A stretch of 64,000 bases of DNA from contig NC_064676.1 of NCBI RefSeq assembly GCF_023278565.1, forward strand, positions 5,456,001 through 5,520,000. The letters run 5' to 3'. Origin of the DNA: Colletotrichum lupini (taxonomy: Eukaryota; Ascomycota; Sordariomycetes; Glomerellales; Glomerellaceae). Positions 13,818-26,736 of this stretch are shown one piece after another; position 1 is the first letter of the stretch, and each line of letters begins with the position of its first letter. The position numbers were made by a program, and so were the translations under genes. The notes below the pieces were generated by a model. That model searched no databases. It had not been told where the DNA came from and was given only the letters and a program-made list of their open reading frames with translations.

Positions 13818-16562
13818 ATGTTTCGCCAAAGGTAAGCTCTGCCATGTTTTGTCGTTATGTGCCGACAAAAATAGCTGTGCAGCCCGGCTCCCCGCAGAGG
13901 ATGCGCGCGTTGTTGCGCCATCTCGAAACCTTTTTGCGCCTGCCCGGACATGTACTGACTCGTGTGCCTGTTCACAGAACAAGCGCCCAAAAACCCGGCG
14001 ATGAATTGCTGGCCACTTTTCGAAAGCAGTTCCCCGAGGTGGCTGTTACGACCACGGCCCCAGTTGGCGCCGCGAGCGCCGCCGTTGATAATACGGGCAT
14101 GGTTCCGTCTATTCCGGGCGTTCAAGAAAGGTCAGTACAAATACCTTCATGAACCTTTTCTGGAGTTTTGCAGTTGCTTTCGCGGCACCTGGCCGCGCCC
14201 GCCGGGATGAGTTCAGGCAGAAACGCGGGGTACTCTTGCCCATGTGTGGATCAAGAGGACTCATGCGCAGTATTCCAAATAGGATGCTTGATTTATCCGA
14301 CTCTGTGGCTAACATTATACTTGCTGTAGAAGCCACAGCCTCAGTCATGAAGCTTTCAGGGATCAAGACCCAACGCCCAGAGCTACGAATGAACCATGGA
14401 GGTTCACGCCGTCGCTGCTTGACCCCAACTCGTTCTCCTTCACCAACTTCGCCAATGCTCCGCCCGGTTACTACACTCCCACGCCGGGAGGCACCAACAC
14501 CATCTATCATCCTCAAGCCGGTGACTTGCACACACCTACCCTAGGGCTCGGCATGGGTCTCGGGACGCCTCTGTCGATGCCTACGTCTGAAGGCGCAATG
14601 CACGCTGGGCAGCCTATGATGCACCTCGCCGGGTTCCAGGGGATGCAAGGAATGCACCACCCTCAGCAGTTTCAACAACCCTTCAATCCCTTTATCCAGC
14701 CTCCGGCACACCAGCAACCCTTCGCCCCCTCGTCATTTGTTCATCAAGACACCGGATACGAGACTATGGAGCAAGATGGGTCGCCAATGAACTCTGATCC
14801 ATCTGAAGAGCGAATGGCTTCTATCGACAGCGCATTTCACAACTCGCCCATGGTTGGTTTCCAGGGACGCCAATTCGGAGGCCTGCCCATGGCTGCGGTC
14901 ATGCCACCATCTGCTGAGAAGTTCCGGTTTCACGCTACTTTGAATGCCCCTACCGCCATGATCAAACACGCCGATGAGATTCCCGTCACGTATCTCAACA
15001 AGGGCCAGGCTTACTCTCTGTCTGTGGTCGATACCAATGCTACAATGCCTGTGGCTCCGGGGACCAAGTTCCGCACTTTTGTCCGGATCTCCTTCGAAGA
15101 CGAGCAGCAAAGGCAGAAGCCCGGCGTCTGCTGGGCTTTGTGGAAAGAGGGACGAGGCACAAACGAAGCTCATCAACGAGGCGGAAAGCTGCAGGCCGTG
15201 GAATATGTAGAGGCAGGCCAGCCGACCGAAGGCGACGACAAGAGAACCCGTGTTGAGTTGGAGTCGTCCTCCTTTGACGGGTTTTCAGTGGTTTGGACCC
15301 CCGGCATCAACGGCGCCCCCGAATGCAACATTGCCGTACGCTTCAACTTTTTATCAACCGACTTCAGTCACTCCAAGGGTGTCAAAGGCATTCCAGTAAG
15401 ACTCTGCACCAAGACCAGCACATTCCCGATAGACACCGCACAGCCAGCAGCCGATGCCAACCCGGAGATCTGTTTCTGCAAGGTCAAGTTGTTCCGCGAC
15501 CACGGTGCCGAGCGGAAGCTTTCCAACGATGTTGCACACGTCAAGAAGACCATCGACAAGCTCAAGCAACAGATAACCCAAGCTGAAAGCGGCATGAAGG
15601 ACTTTGGAAAGCGCAAGAGGTCGAACGCTGCAGCACAAGTCAAGGGTGCAGATCAGCGACCCGGCAAGGTTCAAAAACACAAGCGAACTTGGTCCATGTC
15701 CTCCACCAGTTCAGCCGGGGCCGGAACTCGCCCTCCTCTCGAAGAAGACTTGCACTTCAAGCTTCAAACATTGCAGGATATGTTTACCAGTACCCGACCT
15801 GTGAGCGTATTGTACCTACGTGGCGAAGAACTCGACGATCCAGACCTGCACCCCGTTTCGCTTCCTGGAGAGCAAGGCGAACTTGCCAAGGTAGAATCCC
15901 GCGAAGGCCCAGCATGGCAAGCACGGAGTGGCCGCAGTTCTGTTGCTGGCTCGTCTCTCGTATCACCTTCGCCGAGCTCCCTATCACTAGCGTCTCAGGC
16001 TTCAGTTGTCCCCAATCGTCAATGGGCTGGGTTTGAGGGTGAGGGCTCTGGCGAACCTGCTTCCCGGCAAGGGTCAGACCAACCTACCAAGGTCACCAAA
16101 ACAGACGATGCGGGCAATTTGAGCGGTTGGATCGAGGCACTAGGAGTGGACCCAGCTTATCGTCCTCCTCCAGAGCGCGTGGTAAAGCCCGCCGCTTGCT
16201 TCTACATTCTCCGACCCAACATAACGGAGCCAGAAAAGCGGGAGTACTACCGGGCTATCTACTTGGCCCAGAGGAATCTCAAAGACTTTAACTATCGTGT
16301 GGCTGCAAAGTGGAACCTGGATCCTTCGAAGATTCTGCGGACAGTTCACGTTCTCGATCGTGGTCTCGAGGTCGAGATAGACGACGACGTCATCCAAGAA
16401 CTCAGAGAAGGCCAAGACATGAGGCTCGAAATCAAGGAGATCTTGCCCGAAAACCCCGTCCAGCTCAAACGCGAATGGGACATGGCCATCGACCCAAGCG
16501 ATGGCGACGCCATGGATCAATCATCTGCACAAGGCGGTTTCGAATTGCGCCTTAACTTTTAA
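13818..16562 (+). CDS. CP2/grainyhead-like transcription factor
   Basis: Three exons by splice signals and frame: 13,818-13,831, 13,978-14,130 and 14,360-16,562, giving 789 residues. Exon 1 encodes only MFRQ plus two bases and ends at GTAAGC; the second intron starts GTCAGT and ends TTTCAG. Residues about 60-240 are Pro/Gln/Met-rich and look disordered. Residues about 244-436 match the CP2 DNA-binding domain (FRFHATLNAPTAMIKHADEI, then CWALWKEGRGTNEAHQRGGK), the immunoglobulin-fold domain shared by animal Grainyhead/LSF proteins and fungal homologues. A basic, helical segment follows (VKKTIDKLKQQI, KRKRS), and the C-terminus from about residue 670 is a conserved-looking acidic region that may mediate oligomerisation. 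Fungal members are known from Neurospora work to affect conidial separation and cell-wall remodelling. It stands alone between gene-poor tracts, which suits a broadly regulated developmental gene. Identity is secure; the tiny first exon is less so. Confidence 0.9.
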
Positions 16563-19500
16563 TTTCACATAATTGGATCCATCTCTACTTCAGCAACAAT
16601 TGGATAGGAATCGAATCGGGGACGGGCTTCATTTTTTCTTTCTGCTCGTCACCAGGGAGGCCACTAGGATATGGGTGGCATAGGCATACACGCGCTCGCA
16701 CACGCATGGTTGGAATATCGCTCCGAAGGCGTTGTTGATTTTGAGATACCAAGTCCCTGGATGGGCCGCTTCTTCTTTTCAACGCTTCTCGCCACACGAA
16801 TCGTGGGCGACTTTATGATTTGGGTGTTTAGATCTGGGCCACTATGGGCAATCCTGGGCAGCAAAAAACACACAAGATATCCCCCCCTTCCGCAAGGGCC
16901 GTTCGGCACACTCTGGAGAGGCTCCTTGGAAGCGCGACGGGCAGACACACGACGAAGAAGATCTCACAGACAAACCAGACTTCTGTGGCCCTTTCGACCT
17001 TGCCAATGGCCTCTGATGCGGCCTTTTTCAATCTCTTTTTTCATTTCACGCATCCATAACTTTTACCATACTATTTGGTACCCAACTCTCTGTCTTTCAT
17101 TTGTTCGAGGCAACACCTTGTGTGTGTCTTTGCTTCCTGAGCGCTCAGGAGCCATGTAGCTTGGCCGATGGAGTGACGCAAGCATTGGAGGGGAACATTG
17201 ATAGAGACGAGCTCCCTGCACTGCAATGCATTGTCGCTTGTACCATAGCAACATACCCGCTGATTTCTTCGGTCTATCCGGGAACAGAGAATTTACGGCA
17301 TTTTCATGAAGTTTGCATTATTATCGCAGCGCTCGCATCAAGCATATTTCAAATTGAGATTGCCAGGCCCGAGAGACCGAACCACAGAAACAATGGCTGA
17401 CTCTAGTGCTCATGTCGGTTCCGTATAGGTCATGCACGGCGGTTATTACTGACTGGGACACAAAAGCCGCCGTTTAGGTCGTTAAGCACGATGATTGGAA
17501 GATGGCCGTGTTGTGGCTAATCTCGCGTGGGAAGCGCTCATTTCGATCGTGGGAGCCACCAGGGAGGCGTTGAAACCGCTGTCGAAGTGTTTTTTCAGCT
17601 AGCGTCGTCGACGGTCTAGACCACTGTCATCGCGGGTCCGGTTGCTCCATCATAATCGAACAACATGAGCGGAGACTTCCCTCTGGCAATGAAGACGGAT
17701 CCAAAGTTTCGGTCTGCCGCGCCTGGGATAATCCCTGAATACAGCCATCGAGTCCACAACATCGTCGATGAAAAGCGACTGTCTTTCTCCAGCCGCACAG
17801 CGGTCTCCGTCCGATCGGTCCCATTACGACCTGCTCCAACGCCTTGACGCCGCGCCGCGCCGACGGGATCCGGGCGTATTCGTACCCTCGAACAAGAGCG
17901 AGGCTCTCGCTTGAGAGTCATATCCAGACCGTCTCGCTGGCCCTCGGTGAAATCACGACAGAATCCGACATTGGGGCTCGTGAATACGGCATCACCTATT
18001 TCCTACGAGCTTTGACCCCCGCAGTTCATGTTTGTTCAACGATCCCAGCCAACCGGAGCAGAAGATGCAACTTTTGGGGAACGGGGCCAAACGAAGTTTA
18101 TTTTCTTGCGACTCTACGGGGTGAAAAAGATTGGGCAAGCACACGGTAAAGGCCGAGGCAACAAGTTTCCATCGAGGATGGCAACCTAATTCCGTGCAGC
18201 TGCTTGAGTACCACTGATCCATCAGGCTGCTATTCTGCGATCGGAATTCTCGAATTGGGGTAGAATGACCACTCAACATGCATGCCTCGGTCAGCGAATC
18301 AGTGAAAATGTTCGACAACCCTATCGAGTGCTTTCAGTATGGATAGAAGACACAGCAGGTGCTCATACGCTGAAAGGGGTCCATCGCGACATACCCCGAC
18401 AGCTCCGCGGCCACCGACTGGCGAATAGCGGGGCAATTGCTTACTTCGTCCGATCCGTCAGCAGACCATCCCCCCGACGTACCCGGCGAGACACTTACAC
18501 ACCGGCCGGATTCCGGCCATGCCGTGCGATCGGCGCAGTACAAGATACCTCGCGAGGCCGCCCGACAATCCCCCTCACTGCTCTACGTCAAGCCACAGCG
18601 ATCGCCGCCTTCCATTGCCTTTTGAGATACACGAGCCACTAATGATGTGGCGAGTGCTTGCGTGTTTCGAGGGTCTGGAAGCGCCATGGACTTTTGTCTC
18701 ATTCGCTCGAAGACGTTTCCTCGGATGACCCAAACATGAGTCAAAATATGAAGGTTGAGCTAGTAAGCCGACCTACATACCTACGCCTATCCGTGCCGTG
18801 AGACCGAGAAGCCACATGTGGCGCAAGCGACGCACCACAGGACCAAAGATGGGCGACTACCTACGACTACAATGGCCCATCATGAGCGTGTTGGATGCTG
18901 CGTTGCTCGGCTACCTCCAAGAACTTGTGGCTGAGGGGTGTGTAGAGAAAGGTTGTTGGTCGATACTTTCGAGCAGCAAACGTGTTGACCTCAAAGAGCT
19001 TGATATCAAGACACCAGCGTACACAAACAACTACCCATGCTCATACAATTCGATCGCCTACGTATCATGGTATCATCTCACCAAAAGCGATGCCGTATCA
19101 CATCACAGGCACATCACCTCTGTAGCCTGGATCAAAGGTGTCTATCATGGAGGCCGCCCTTGGCTAGAGCTGCAAGATGAACGACCGGCCTCTTGTACGG
19201 CCGCAACCATGTGGCCGCACGAAACCTCCTTTGCCAGACGATGTCAGAGGACAAGCCCTCAAAGACGTTATGTCTCTGAATCACGCACGGCGACGACTGG
19301 ATTGTATTGCATTACGCTAACAGATTGAGAGTTGTTGGATCTCTGACTCGATCTTCTGATTGATTTCTCCGGCACCAATAGCCCGGACCGTCTGATATTT
19401 CGGAATGCCGAGGTGAGGGTTTGTGATTGAAATACAGTCCAGTCACGTTGAACTGTTACTGAAAGACGTCAAACCCAACAAATTTCACAACATCGCAGAG

Positions 19501-20540
19501 AAATTCGAGGCGCATTTCGCCGGTAGTCTCGAACTTTCCTGACAGATACATTCAAAGAGGGGCCTGCGTGCGGGGAATTCGGGGTCAGAAAACGACCTTG
19601 GCATGCGGAAAGCGAGGCTTTCGCCTTACCAGGTCGATCTCCTGCGGCTAAAGGTAACGGTAGCACCTTCGGCCCCGGTCGCATGCGACCCCATGGTCCC
19701 ATTGCTGATGGGAAAAAGAACGTAGGGATACTTCGAAGATTGCCCAACTTGCATCAGAGCCTGATAATGTCTCAAATTCTTCAGACATTGTCTAAGAATT
19801 TGGAGCTGTACACACCAAATCACCCAAGAAGAGAAAAGTAGCGGGAAGCACTCCTCCGGCCACGCGTCTCATACCATGTCGCGAAGACGCGGTTGCGAGA
19901 CCCTGCACCTGAAAGTTAATGATTTCCGAAGGGTCTGCATCATGCAGCGGCACGAGTACACGATGAAGGTCTACGCGAGCGGGTGAAGCCATAGGTCCTG
20001 CATTCCAAGTACCGGTACATTGGAAAATGGAGTGCCAGCCACGGCCTAGAGATGGTGGAGGGCACTCGCCACAAGTCAGTTCTCAAGCCGTTCAGCAGAC
20101 GCTTCTGAGTGGCTCAAGATACGAGAGAGACTAGAACCTTTTGTCCTAAGGGAGTGGCTCAACCGGCTTCCCAAAACGGAGCGTTTGCACGCTGATCATT
20201 GACGACCACGGGAGCATCTCCAGGACCACGCAGAAGAGCCTGGATCCAACGAGCTGTAAGAGAGACCACGGAGAGACAGCCTTGTCACGCAGCTTCGACG
20301 GCGTCTATGGAACACGAAGATACTTCATGCAGAGAAAAGGAGGGCAGTTACATTCCAGATGACCTCTGTGCGCCTGTGACGAGACAGAATGCGCCATGAT
20401 TGCGCGGCTACTAGCCACAGTTGGTGCCACAGGTCGATAATCCGGCGCCCATGATCCTCCATGGCATGAAGATCACTCCAAACTATATCTCAAAGTCGCA
20501 TCATTCTTCAGGGGAAGTATCCAGTCAGATTCATCAAGAC
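16563..20540. other. Gene-poor intergenic region
   Basis: Downstream of the CP2 stop codon. Open frames are short and lack recognisable motifs on both strands. The longest, 18,798-19,328 on the plus strand (176 codons), has no family resemblance that I can name. A minus-strand ATG at 19,992 opens a short protein-like frame (MASPARVDLHRV) that is interrupted near 19,795. I see no intron signals that would link these pieces into a gene. Confidence 0.5.
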
Positions 20541-23500
20541 CATGGCATCTCAGCTGGCCAAGGGTTCAGCCCCTTCGCGTAAAACAATTAGGTTTAGCGA
20601 AGGGTTTAAGGCCTCTGTTCGGCTTCGACCTCGCCCGCCACAAGTGTAGGGAAGACGTCGATCACTTGCTTCATGTGGCTTTAGAGGCGAGCCACACTTG
20701 GAGCGTTCGAACGATATCTGTGGAGAGTTGCGTGGCTGAAGTGGCTGAGCCGCTGCTTCCCTGGGGGGTGTGCGCCAGGTGTGGAAGAAGTACGACTTCT
20801 GACTGGCTCTGGTCTGATGCACTCGCCACAGTTGAAGGGGGACGGATGGGGGAAACAAATGGCGTTCGTGCGTAGGTGCGGCTTTTGCAGCCGTCGGACG
20901 CAGTGGGCGCCCCAGGGGTGAGTGTCTTTGGGGTCTCGTTAGGAAGAAGTCACTTTCTATCTCGCCAACATCTGGGCCGCTCATTGGGTGACAGGACCCC
21001 TACACGATTCCAGACTCTTGGGATCGCCGAGGATAGGGGTGCCACGAGGGCTCGGGACTCGGGAGGCATGGCGGAGGGGTTCCATCAGAAGAAGGGAGTC
21101 TTGGACCCAGCCACAAGGGACTCTCGCCAAGTTGAAGAGGATAAGAGTCGACGATGCCCCATGGACCAGCGCTCGACGCGGCTCTCTTGGTTGATAGATG
21201 TGAGGTTCTGGTGCCCTTTCCACGCTCTTACACCGATCGTGCCCTGTCTTTTTCTCCGATCTGCTTCTGCGACTCCCTTCTTCCTCCAGGACACAGCGAC
21301 TTCGAGGTGAGAATCCCTCTTCTTGTTTCCTCGTTTCTCCTTACCCCATCCTCCACCTCCTCTCCAGCCACAGTGAGGGACTAGGTTTCTCTGCTTCGGT
21401 AGCGGAGTGACGCTTGTCTTGCCGTTGGAACGTCAATGGTGAGCCAATGGCGACGACACATGAGGCCTGTCGGTTTCCTGAAGCGGTAACTTGAGGCTTT
21501 TGCCACACCCGAGAGCTCTCTTTTGAGGGAAGATCGCGAGTTCGTGGCGGTGTTCCCCTTTCACACCCTTTCTGGCCTTTGGCTCGGAACGTGGGGGGGC
21601 GAGGGTGATGGAGGAGCGAGAGGACCGTAGGCGAGAAGGGGCTAGGGCTGCAGGATCTCGCGATTCACATCCTCTTCACTATCAACTGGTCTGTTACCTG
21701 CTGCATGAGGGCATTCCCCTTGTAGAGCAGCAGCCGAGACGGCGATCCTCGCTTGCCAGCTGGCTCCTTGTGGGTGCAAGTGCTCCCTTCCGGGACCTTG
21801 AGGACGGATCAGTGCCCCCAGTGCCACCTACAATCGGTCTTGCTCCCTGTAGGGCAGGCGACAAGCGAACGAGAAGCCCTTGAAGCAGCGGAGACAAGCG
21901 TTTCCACTGATCAAGGGGCAGGATGCTACGGGTGGCCAGGCGGCGAGCTGTCGCCACGCGAGACAGAAGCTTGCCCCTGGCTTGTTTCCGCGATCGGCAG
22001 GGAGAAGATAACTCTTCTGGCGGCGAAAGGGGCATCTATCACCACAAGAGACCACTGGAGAGGTTTATCGCGCGGGGCGATATTCAGATCTGCGGACTCT
22101 GTCACCTGGAATGCGACGGTGATCGTGTGGCAGGAGTACCAGTGGAAACGCGATCGCCGTGGGAAGATGCCTTCTAGGGGCAGCTGTCGCAGTATGCCGA
22201 GTAGCATTGAGTTTAGGGCTGAAAGGTGCCTTTTCTTTTCTACTGCGTATGCTTCCCCCGTTTCGCCAGCTCGCCACCCTACCTCTCTGCAAGCTCTCAG
22301 AGTTTCTCTGGGTGACCTGACCTGACAGGCTGGCGAAGAGGCACGTTGAGTGGCGGGGATCGGCAAACACGTTTTGAGAGGGGGGGCCTCGGCACGGTTA
22401 GATGGGAGCCCATGATCGGCTGGGGATGACAGAACTCTGTGGATGATGGGACGTTTCAGAAGCTTTGTCAAAGAGAAGGGGAACGACCGACGAATGTGAA
22501 AGGCAGGGATTCTCCCGGATCTTTACGATGGTCTTTTCTTTCTGATGGTTCTGACGGCGAACAAGAGGGATGAGATCTGCAGATCGACCGTTTGCAAGAA
22601 GCGGGGAAATCTATCGTTGTGTATTTTGTTGACTATTTTTTGCGTGGGTTTCTGGAAATGGCCAGATTGCAAAGCTTCTTTCTGCAGTTATTCGAATCGG
22701 CCCGTTTTGATTTTTCAATCCAATTGATTTTTGTATTTACGATGTCTGTTTGCTGTTGATTTTTGTATACTTTTTTGCAATGCTCTCCTGTTTGTTTAGT
22801 GGAATTTAGCTGATGGGATTTGGGGGGTTACTTTTCAGGTGAGAGGAGGCGAATGGTGATCGGCCGTACGTCATTGCCCGTTTCTACCAGCTCCGCGACG
22901 TTTCGGAGGCGGGGGGCACGTTGCGCGGTCTAGCACAGCGTAGGAACGGCCGGCGGGAGAGGATCGGGTTTTTTGCCACATAAGAGAATGAGAAATTTTC
23001 CTATAATTCTAGTGATTCCTCTTTTACAATTTTTGCCTATGTTCTTGGTTGTGACTGTTCTTTTTCTCGTGCGACTTGGGGAATACGCTCAGTGGAATCT
23101 GCGTGGATGGGCGACGCTTTGGGGGGAAGGGGTTTGGGATTTACGACGACACGACGGTTGTATGAGGTTGGATTAGAGTACGACTGAGGTTGAAACTGGA
23201 TATTCGGAATGACGGAGATTCGCTTGCTCTGGATGGGAACTTCGCGATGAGGTTGATGTCCGAGGTCGCGTGGGGGACGGAAAGGGGGGAGATACTGGGC
23301 GCGAAATGGGCGATGACGAAGACTACGACGAACACGAATGGGATACGCGATGATACGATTACGACGATAGCGAGCACGTTGCAACGGATTTGCGTTGATG
23401 GAGTCATTCGACACGAGTGACGATGGTATAGAAGCACGCGGCCCCGATGATGAGGATGGTTGCCGATGGATTCTGCCGACTCAACCCACAAGGGCGATTT

Positions 23501-25133
23501 CAACATCCGGCACGACGATAAAAGGCAACAGGTGGATGGGAAATGCTAGACTGTGACACCGAAGCGGATCGAAGCGGAACGTGGGATGGTGTTTCCCGAC
23601 GAGCGGAATAGTTACGAGGATGCTTGGAAGGAGGGTGGGCTTGGGCTGGCATGCTATACTCTCGCTACACAGCCGTGATCTGAGGCTATATCTATCCTTT
23701 GTTTGACGTTTGGGGATGGTTCATGGGAGTTTCTGAGAGAATGGGGTTGAGTGGACGGAGATGGGATGCCTGATCGTAAGAGGCGAGAGGATACCTGGCT
23801 TTTGGGTCATGGTATGAGGGAAAGGTAAGTCGGTACTGGGGCCGGACATGCCGTCTCGCTATGCTCTCGTCGATGTGAAGTCATCCACCATTCACCCCTC
23901 AACCGTCGACCGGCAAGGTAAGCGGAGTCGGGTGCCTTCGCCGTTGGGGTTGTGTCTAGGGAGGTTGCTGTTTAAGGTGAGAGTATCAGGTGAGGTATCG
24001 TCTATTCATTCAGCTGTCAGTCGTGAGAATTTCGTCATGGAGTTACATTCGGTGCTATTACTGTCGTCTCTCAAGTTGTAGATTGTTTCACTCTCAAACT
24101 TGGGTAAGTAATGTCCCCACGAGGTTCTCACCAAAGGCGTTGGTGGGCCTTTACGGACTGTATACACCCTGCGATAAGCTAGCCTTGCTGGGCCTCGCTG
24201 TGGTAACTCTGGGGAAGGACCTCGAGGGGACAAGGTTTGCCCAAGTGGGTTACTAAACGCCCACGACAAACACCTTGTAGGTTGTCGTCTTTGGGCCGCC
24301 GAGTGGTGGGTTCTCAGCGTGCTTATTCTTGTATTCGGTGTATGAGGGGTGGTTTGCGCCCACCCCTCTGTCACCTTCTGCTCTAGGCATTTTTGCGCAT
24401 CGTCTGTGGTCATTCCGTTTCATCTCTGCCACCATCAGGATAATGCGTAGTTGCTACTTGAACTCAAGTCATACAATGGCAAGCGCCATCGGAGCCTCTC
24501 GACCATTTCGTCACAATTAGTGGGAGGGAGTTAGAACTACGAGCAGTCTCTAAGTAATTCTTTCTTGATAAAGCCATACGCAGTCCTTGCTCATAGTCGA
24601 CAGCAGGGCACCTTATATATACCCTCCAACTTCACGCAGCCGTTCAGGCGATCCTCAAGGCACCAGTGATTAATGCCATCGACTTCCTCGGCATGAGATA
24701 ATTTCTAGGAGAAAACTAAATGTTACTGTTACCCCGAGATCATCTCTTCAAAGACAAACGTCTCTTTGTCTTGGCCTGACTAAGGATACCCTCCCGTTAT
24801 CTATCACGCACGCTCATCCTCCCAACATCGTGAACGAATACGAACAGGTCTACCAGATCCCAGGAATGACTAGAAGTTCACTGTGCCTCCGAGGTCCCCT
24901 CCTTCGGATGTTGACACTCGTGCGGAACCTGGCCTCTCTCGGACCTCTTATTAAGAGAGTCTCCTCGTCTCTTTCCATAGTATAGCGGAGCCGGCGGAGA
25001 AGCTCTTCCTCATAGTTCTTGCCGAAGCCACGTCTCAAGTTTCAACCTCGATGTCTTTTCTCAGTCCCTCCTTACCTTCGAGCTTAACTCTACATGGCCC
25101 CCACTCCAGGACCAACTCCACAACATGGAGGGA
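20541..25133. other. Gene-poor region, purine-biased then AT-richer
   Basis: From about 20.9 to 24 kb the plus strand is G-rich, so the minus strand is pyrimidine-rich. A T-rich patch lies at 22,600-22,850. No frame has recognisable protein features. A minus-strand frame of 121 codons at 23,141-23,506 contains one hydrophobic stretch (about 26 residues, VLAIVVIV and onward) that could be a membrane helix, but it has no supporting context. Another short charged minus-strand frame lies at 24,850-25,038, next to the first F-box-like paralog, and could be part of its 3' region. I cannot support a gene here. Confidence 0.45.
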
Positions 25134-26120
25134 CTACCGACAGAAGAGCCGAAAGCAGATCTCATCCTTCTCATCAAGGAATAGCTCTAACGGGACAGTC
25201 TCGTCACTCCCATCACTAAAGCTTGGATCGCGAACCACAACCGGAATTTTCCTGCTCCGCAGCGCCTTCCACTGGGCCTTGTCTGTCGTCGGGCGTTGCA
25301 GATAACGGGTAATCCAGTCCGGTAACCCGACGAGGTGAAGATACTCAGGTCCACGCTTGCGAGACCCTAGCCGGTAGTGTCCCGTCTTCAAGTACCCGGC
25401 CGCGCCGTAGCTAGGATGCGTCAGGTGCTTGTCCACATAGACTCGCTCGATACTCGGTAGGGAGAGGGACCATTCGAGCGCGCCGGACAGGCCCCCTGGG
25501 GATGGGATATTCGAACTGAGCCAATCGAATCTGACATTTTGGATAACCCGGAGGATTCCGTCGGCCGTCGCACTAGGCTGAGAACTTGAGGAGGCGTGAT
25601 GGTCGCTCGATTGTTGGGCACACGGCCACGGCTGCGTAAAGCCGATCTCGACGTCGTCATTAATGATCCAGAAGACGTCAAGCGCTGGGCATGTCCAAAC
25701 ACAATCCTCCTTCGAAAAGCCAAACATGCGCTCTCCAAAGAGTAAGACACGCGGTAGCATGTGGGGTTGGCTGCGATAGCGAAGGGGATGGAAAGTCTTC
25801 AGGGCCATGGCCCTGGTCCAAGAGCAGACTTGTAATGGCAGTCGCATATTGTTGAAGCGCTCCCTCGAGGAAACTAGCTTCGTGTCTTGAAGGTGTGGGA
25901 AATGTCGTTGTGAGTGGGCTATTACGTCGTCTTGTAATACGCGTCCCGGAAGTTGTAGTCTTTGAGGGTCTTGACTGTGACAAATTTCCCACGTGATGGG
26001 CTGGCAATCGGCGGCGGCGCCTGCGATCATTCTGTCGAATATCATAACTATGATCTCGTTTGGGAGATGGGGAAGGCAACGAGACTCCTCCACTACGTCC
26101 GAAGTCTTTTGCGGCGTCAT
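25134..26120 (-). CDS. F-box-like paralog family protein (copy 1)
   Basis: Single open frame of 328 codons from an ATG at 26,120. I do not recognise a named family. It shares the architecture of six other genes in this window. Near residue 17 is an F-box-like start, LPNEIIVMIFDRM. Then comes a middle segment, NNMRLPLQVCSWTRAMA (about residues 90-106), the element that reads RLPLQIDKKTRSMV in the copy at 29,079. A hydrophobic acidic segment (LDVFWIINDDVEIGF) follows, and a C-terminal block with LELFLDEKDEICFRLF. It stops right after that block, so it lacks the Cys-x-Cys tail found in four of the paralogs. First of five minus-strand members in a row. Function unknown; a substrate-adaptor role is only an analogy from the F-box-like start. 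Confidence 0.7.
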   Translation of the reverse strand: MTPQKTSDVVEESRCLPHLPNEIIVMIFDRMIAGAAADCQPITWEICHSQDPQRLQLPGRVLQDDVIAHSQRHFPHLQDTKLVSSRERFNNMRLPLQVCSWTRAMALKTFHPLRYRSQPHMLPRVLLFGERMFGFSKEDCVWTCPALDVFWIINDDVEIGFTQPWPCAQQSSDHHASSSSQPSATADGILRVIQNVRFDWLSSNIPSPGGLSGALEWSLSLPSIERVYVDKHLTHPSYGAAGYLKTGHYRLGSRKRGPEYLHLVGLPDWITRYLQRPTTDKAQWKALRSRKIPVVVRDPSFSDGSDETVPLELFLDEKDEICFRLFCR

Positions 26121-26736
26121 TGTCGTAGGCGAATCAATACTCAGGAAGCGTAAAGTGATGCGGTAGTGATGATACTGTATGAGAAATTTGTGATGATGGT
26201 GTGTTGCCTCTAGAATTTCTCAGCGTTCGTCAGGTAGGATAGTAGCCATAATATCTGTAAAACCGATGGCTTCAGAGACGGCAGATAAAGAACCTTGAGT
26301 GTTCCACCGACACTGGACTCGAACAACTTTTTCCTTTCGATCTCCGAAAGAAAATTTTGTCATGAAATGTTGATGCTCTGACGTTGACGTCGGGGAAAGA
26401 CGGACAAAGACTTTCTTTGCCGACCTTTCAAGCATGGTTTTGAAAACCAAAGGATCGTACGCCTACACGACCAGGCGTCGGGCTTTGGATTCTTTGTTTG
26501 GTATCTATGCTTAGAAGAAAGGAGAAGAAAGGGAAATTCTCAAGCACAATGATACTCCAGATTAACTAACTTGGCCCTCTTCAATATGTGTGAGGCATTC
26601 TGCAAAAGTAGAATCTCGTTGTCCGAAACTTCCCCACCACCATGTTCATGACGCCGTGGTTCCAAGAGCTTACTCCGTGCTCCGTAGCCACAGTGACACA
26701 GAATCAGCTAGTATCGTTCCCAATATCCTGTTGGCA
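26121..26736. other. Intergenic spacer between paralogs
   Basis: 616 bases between copies 1 and 2. A minus-strand frame at 26,220-26,450 (76 codons) includes KKVFVRLSPT, which faintly resembles the segment after RLPLQI in the paralogs. It is too short to call a relic with confidence. Nothing else seen. Confidence 0.4.

Noticed and set aside
18798..19328. Plus-strand frame of 176 codons
   Set aside because: No ATG context, motif or neighbour support; reads as random sequence.
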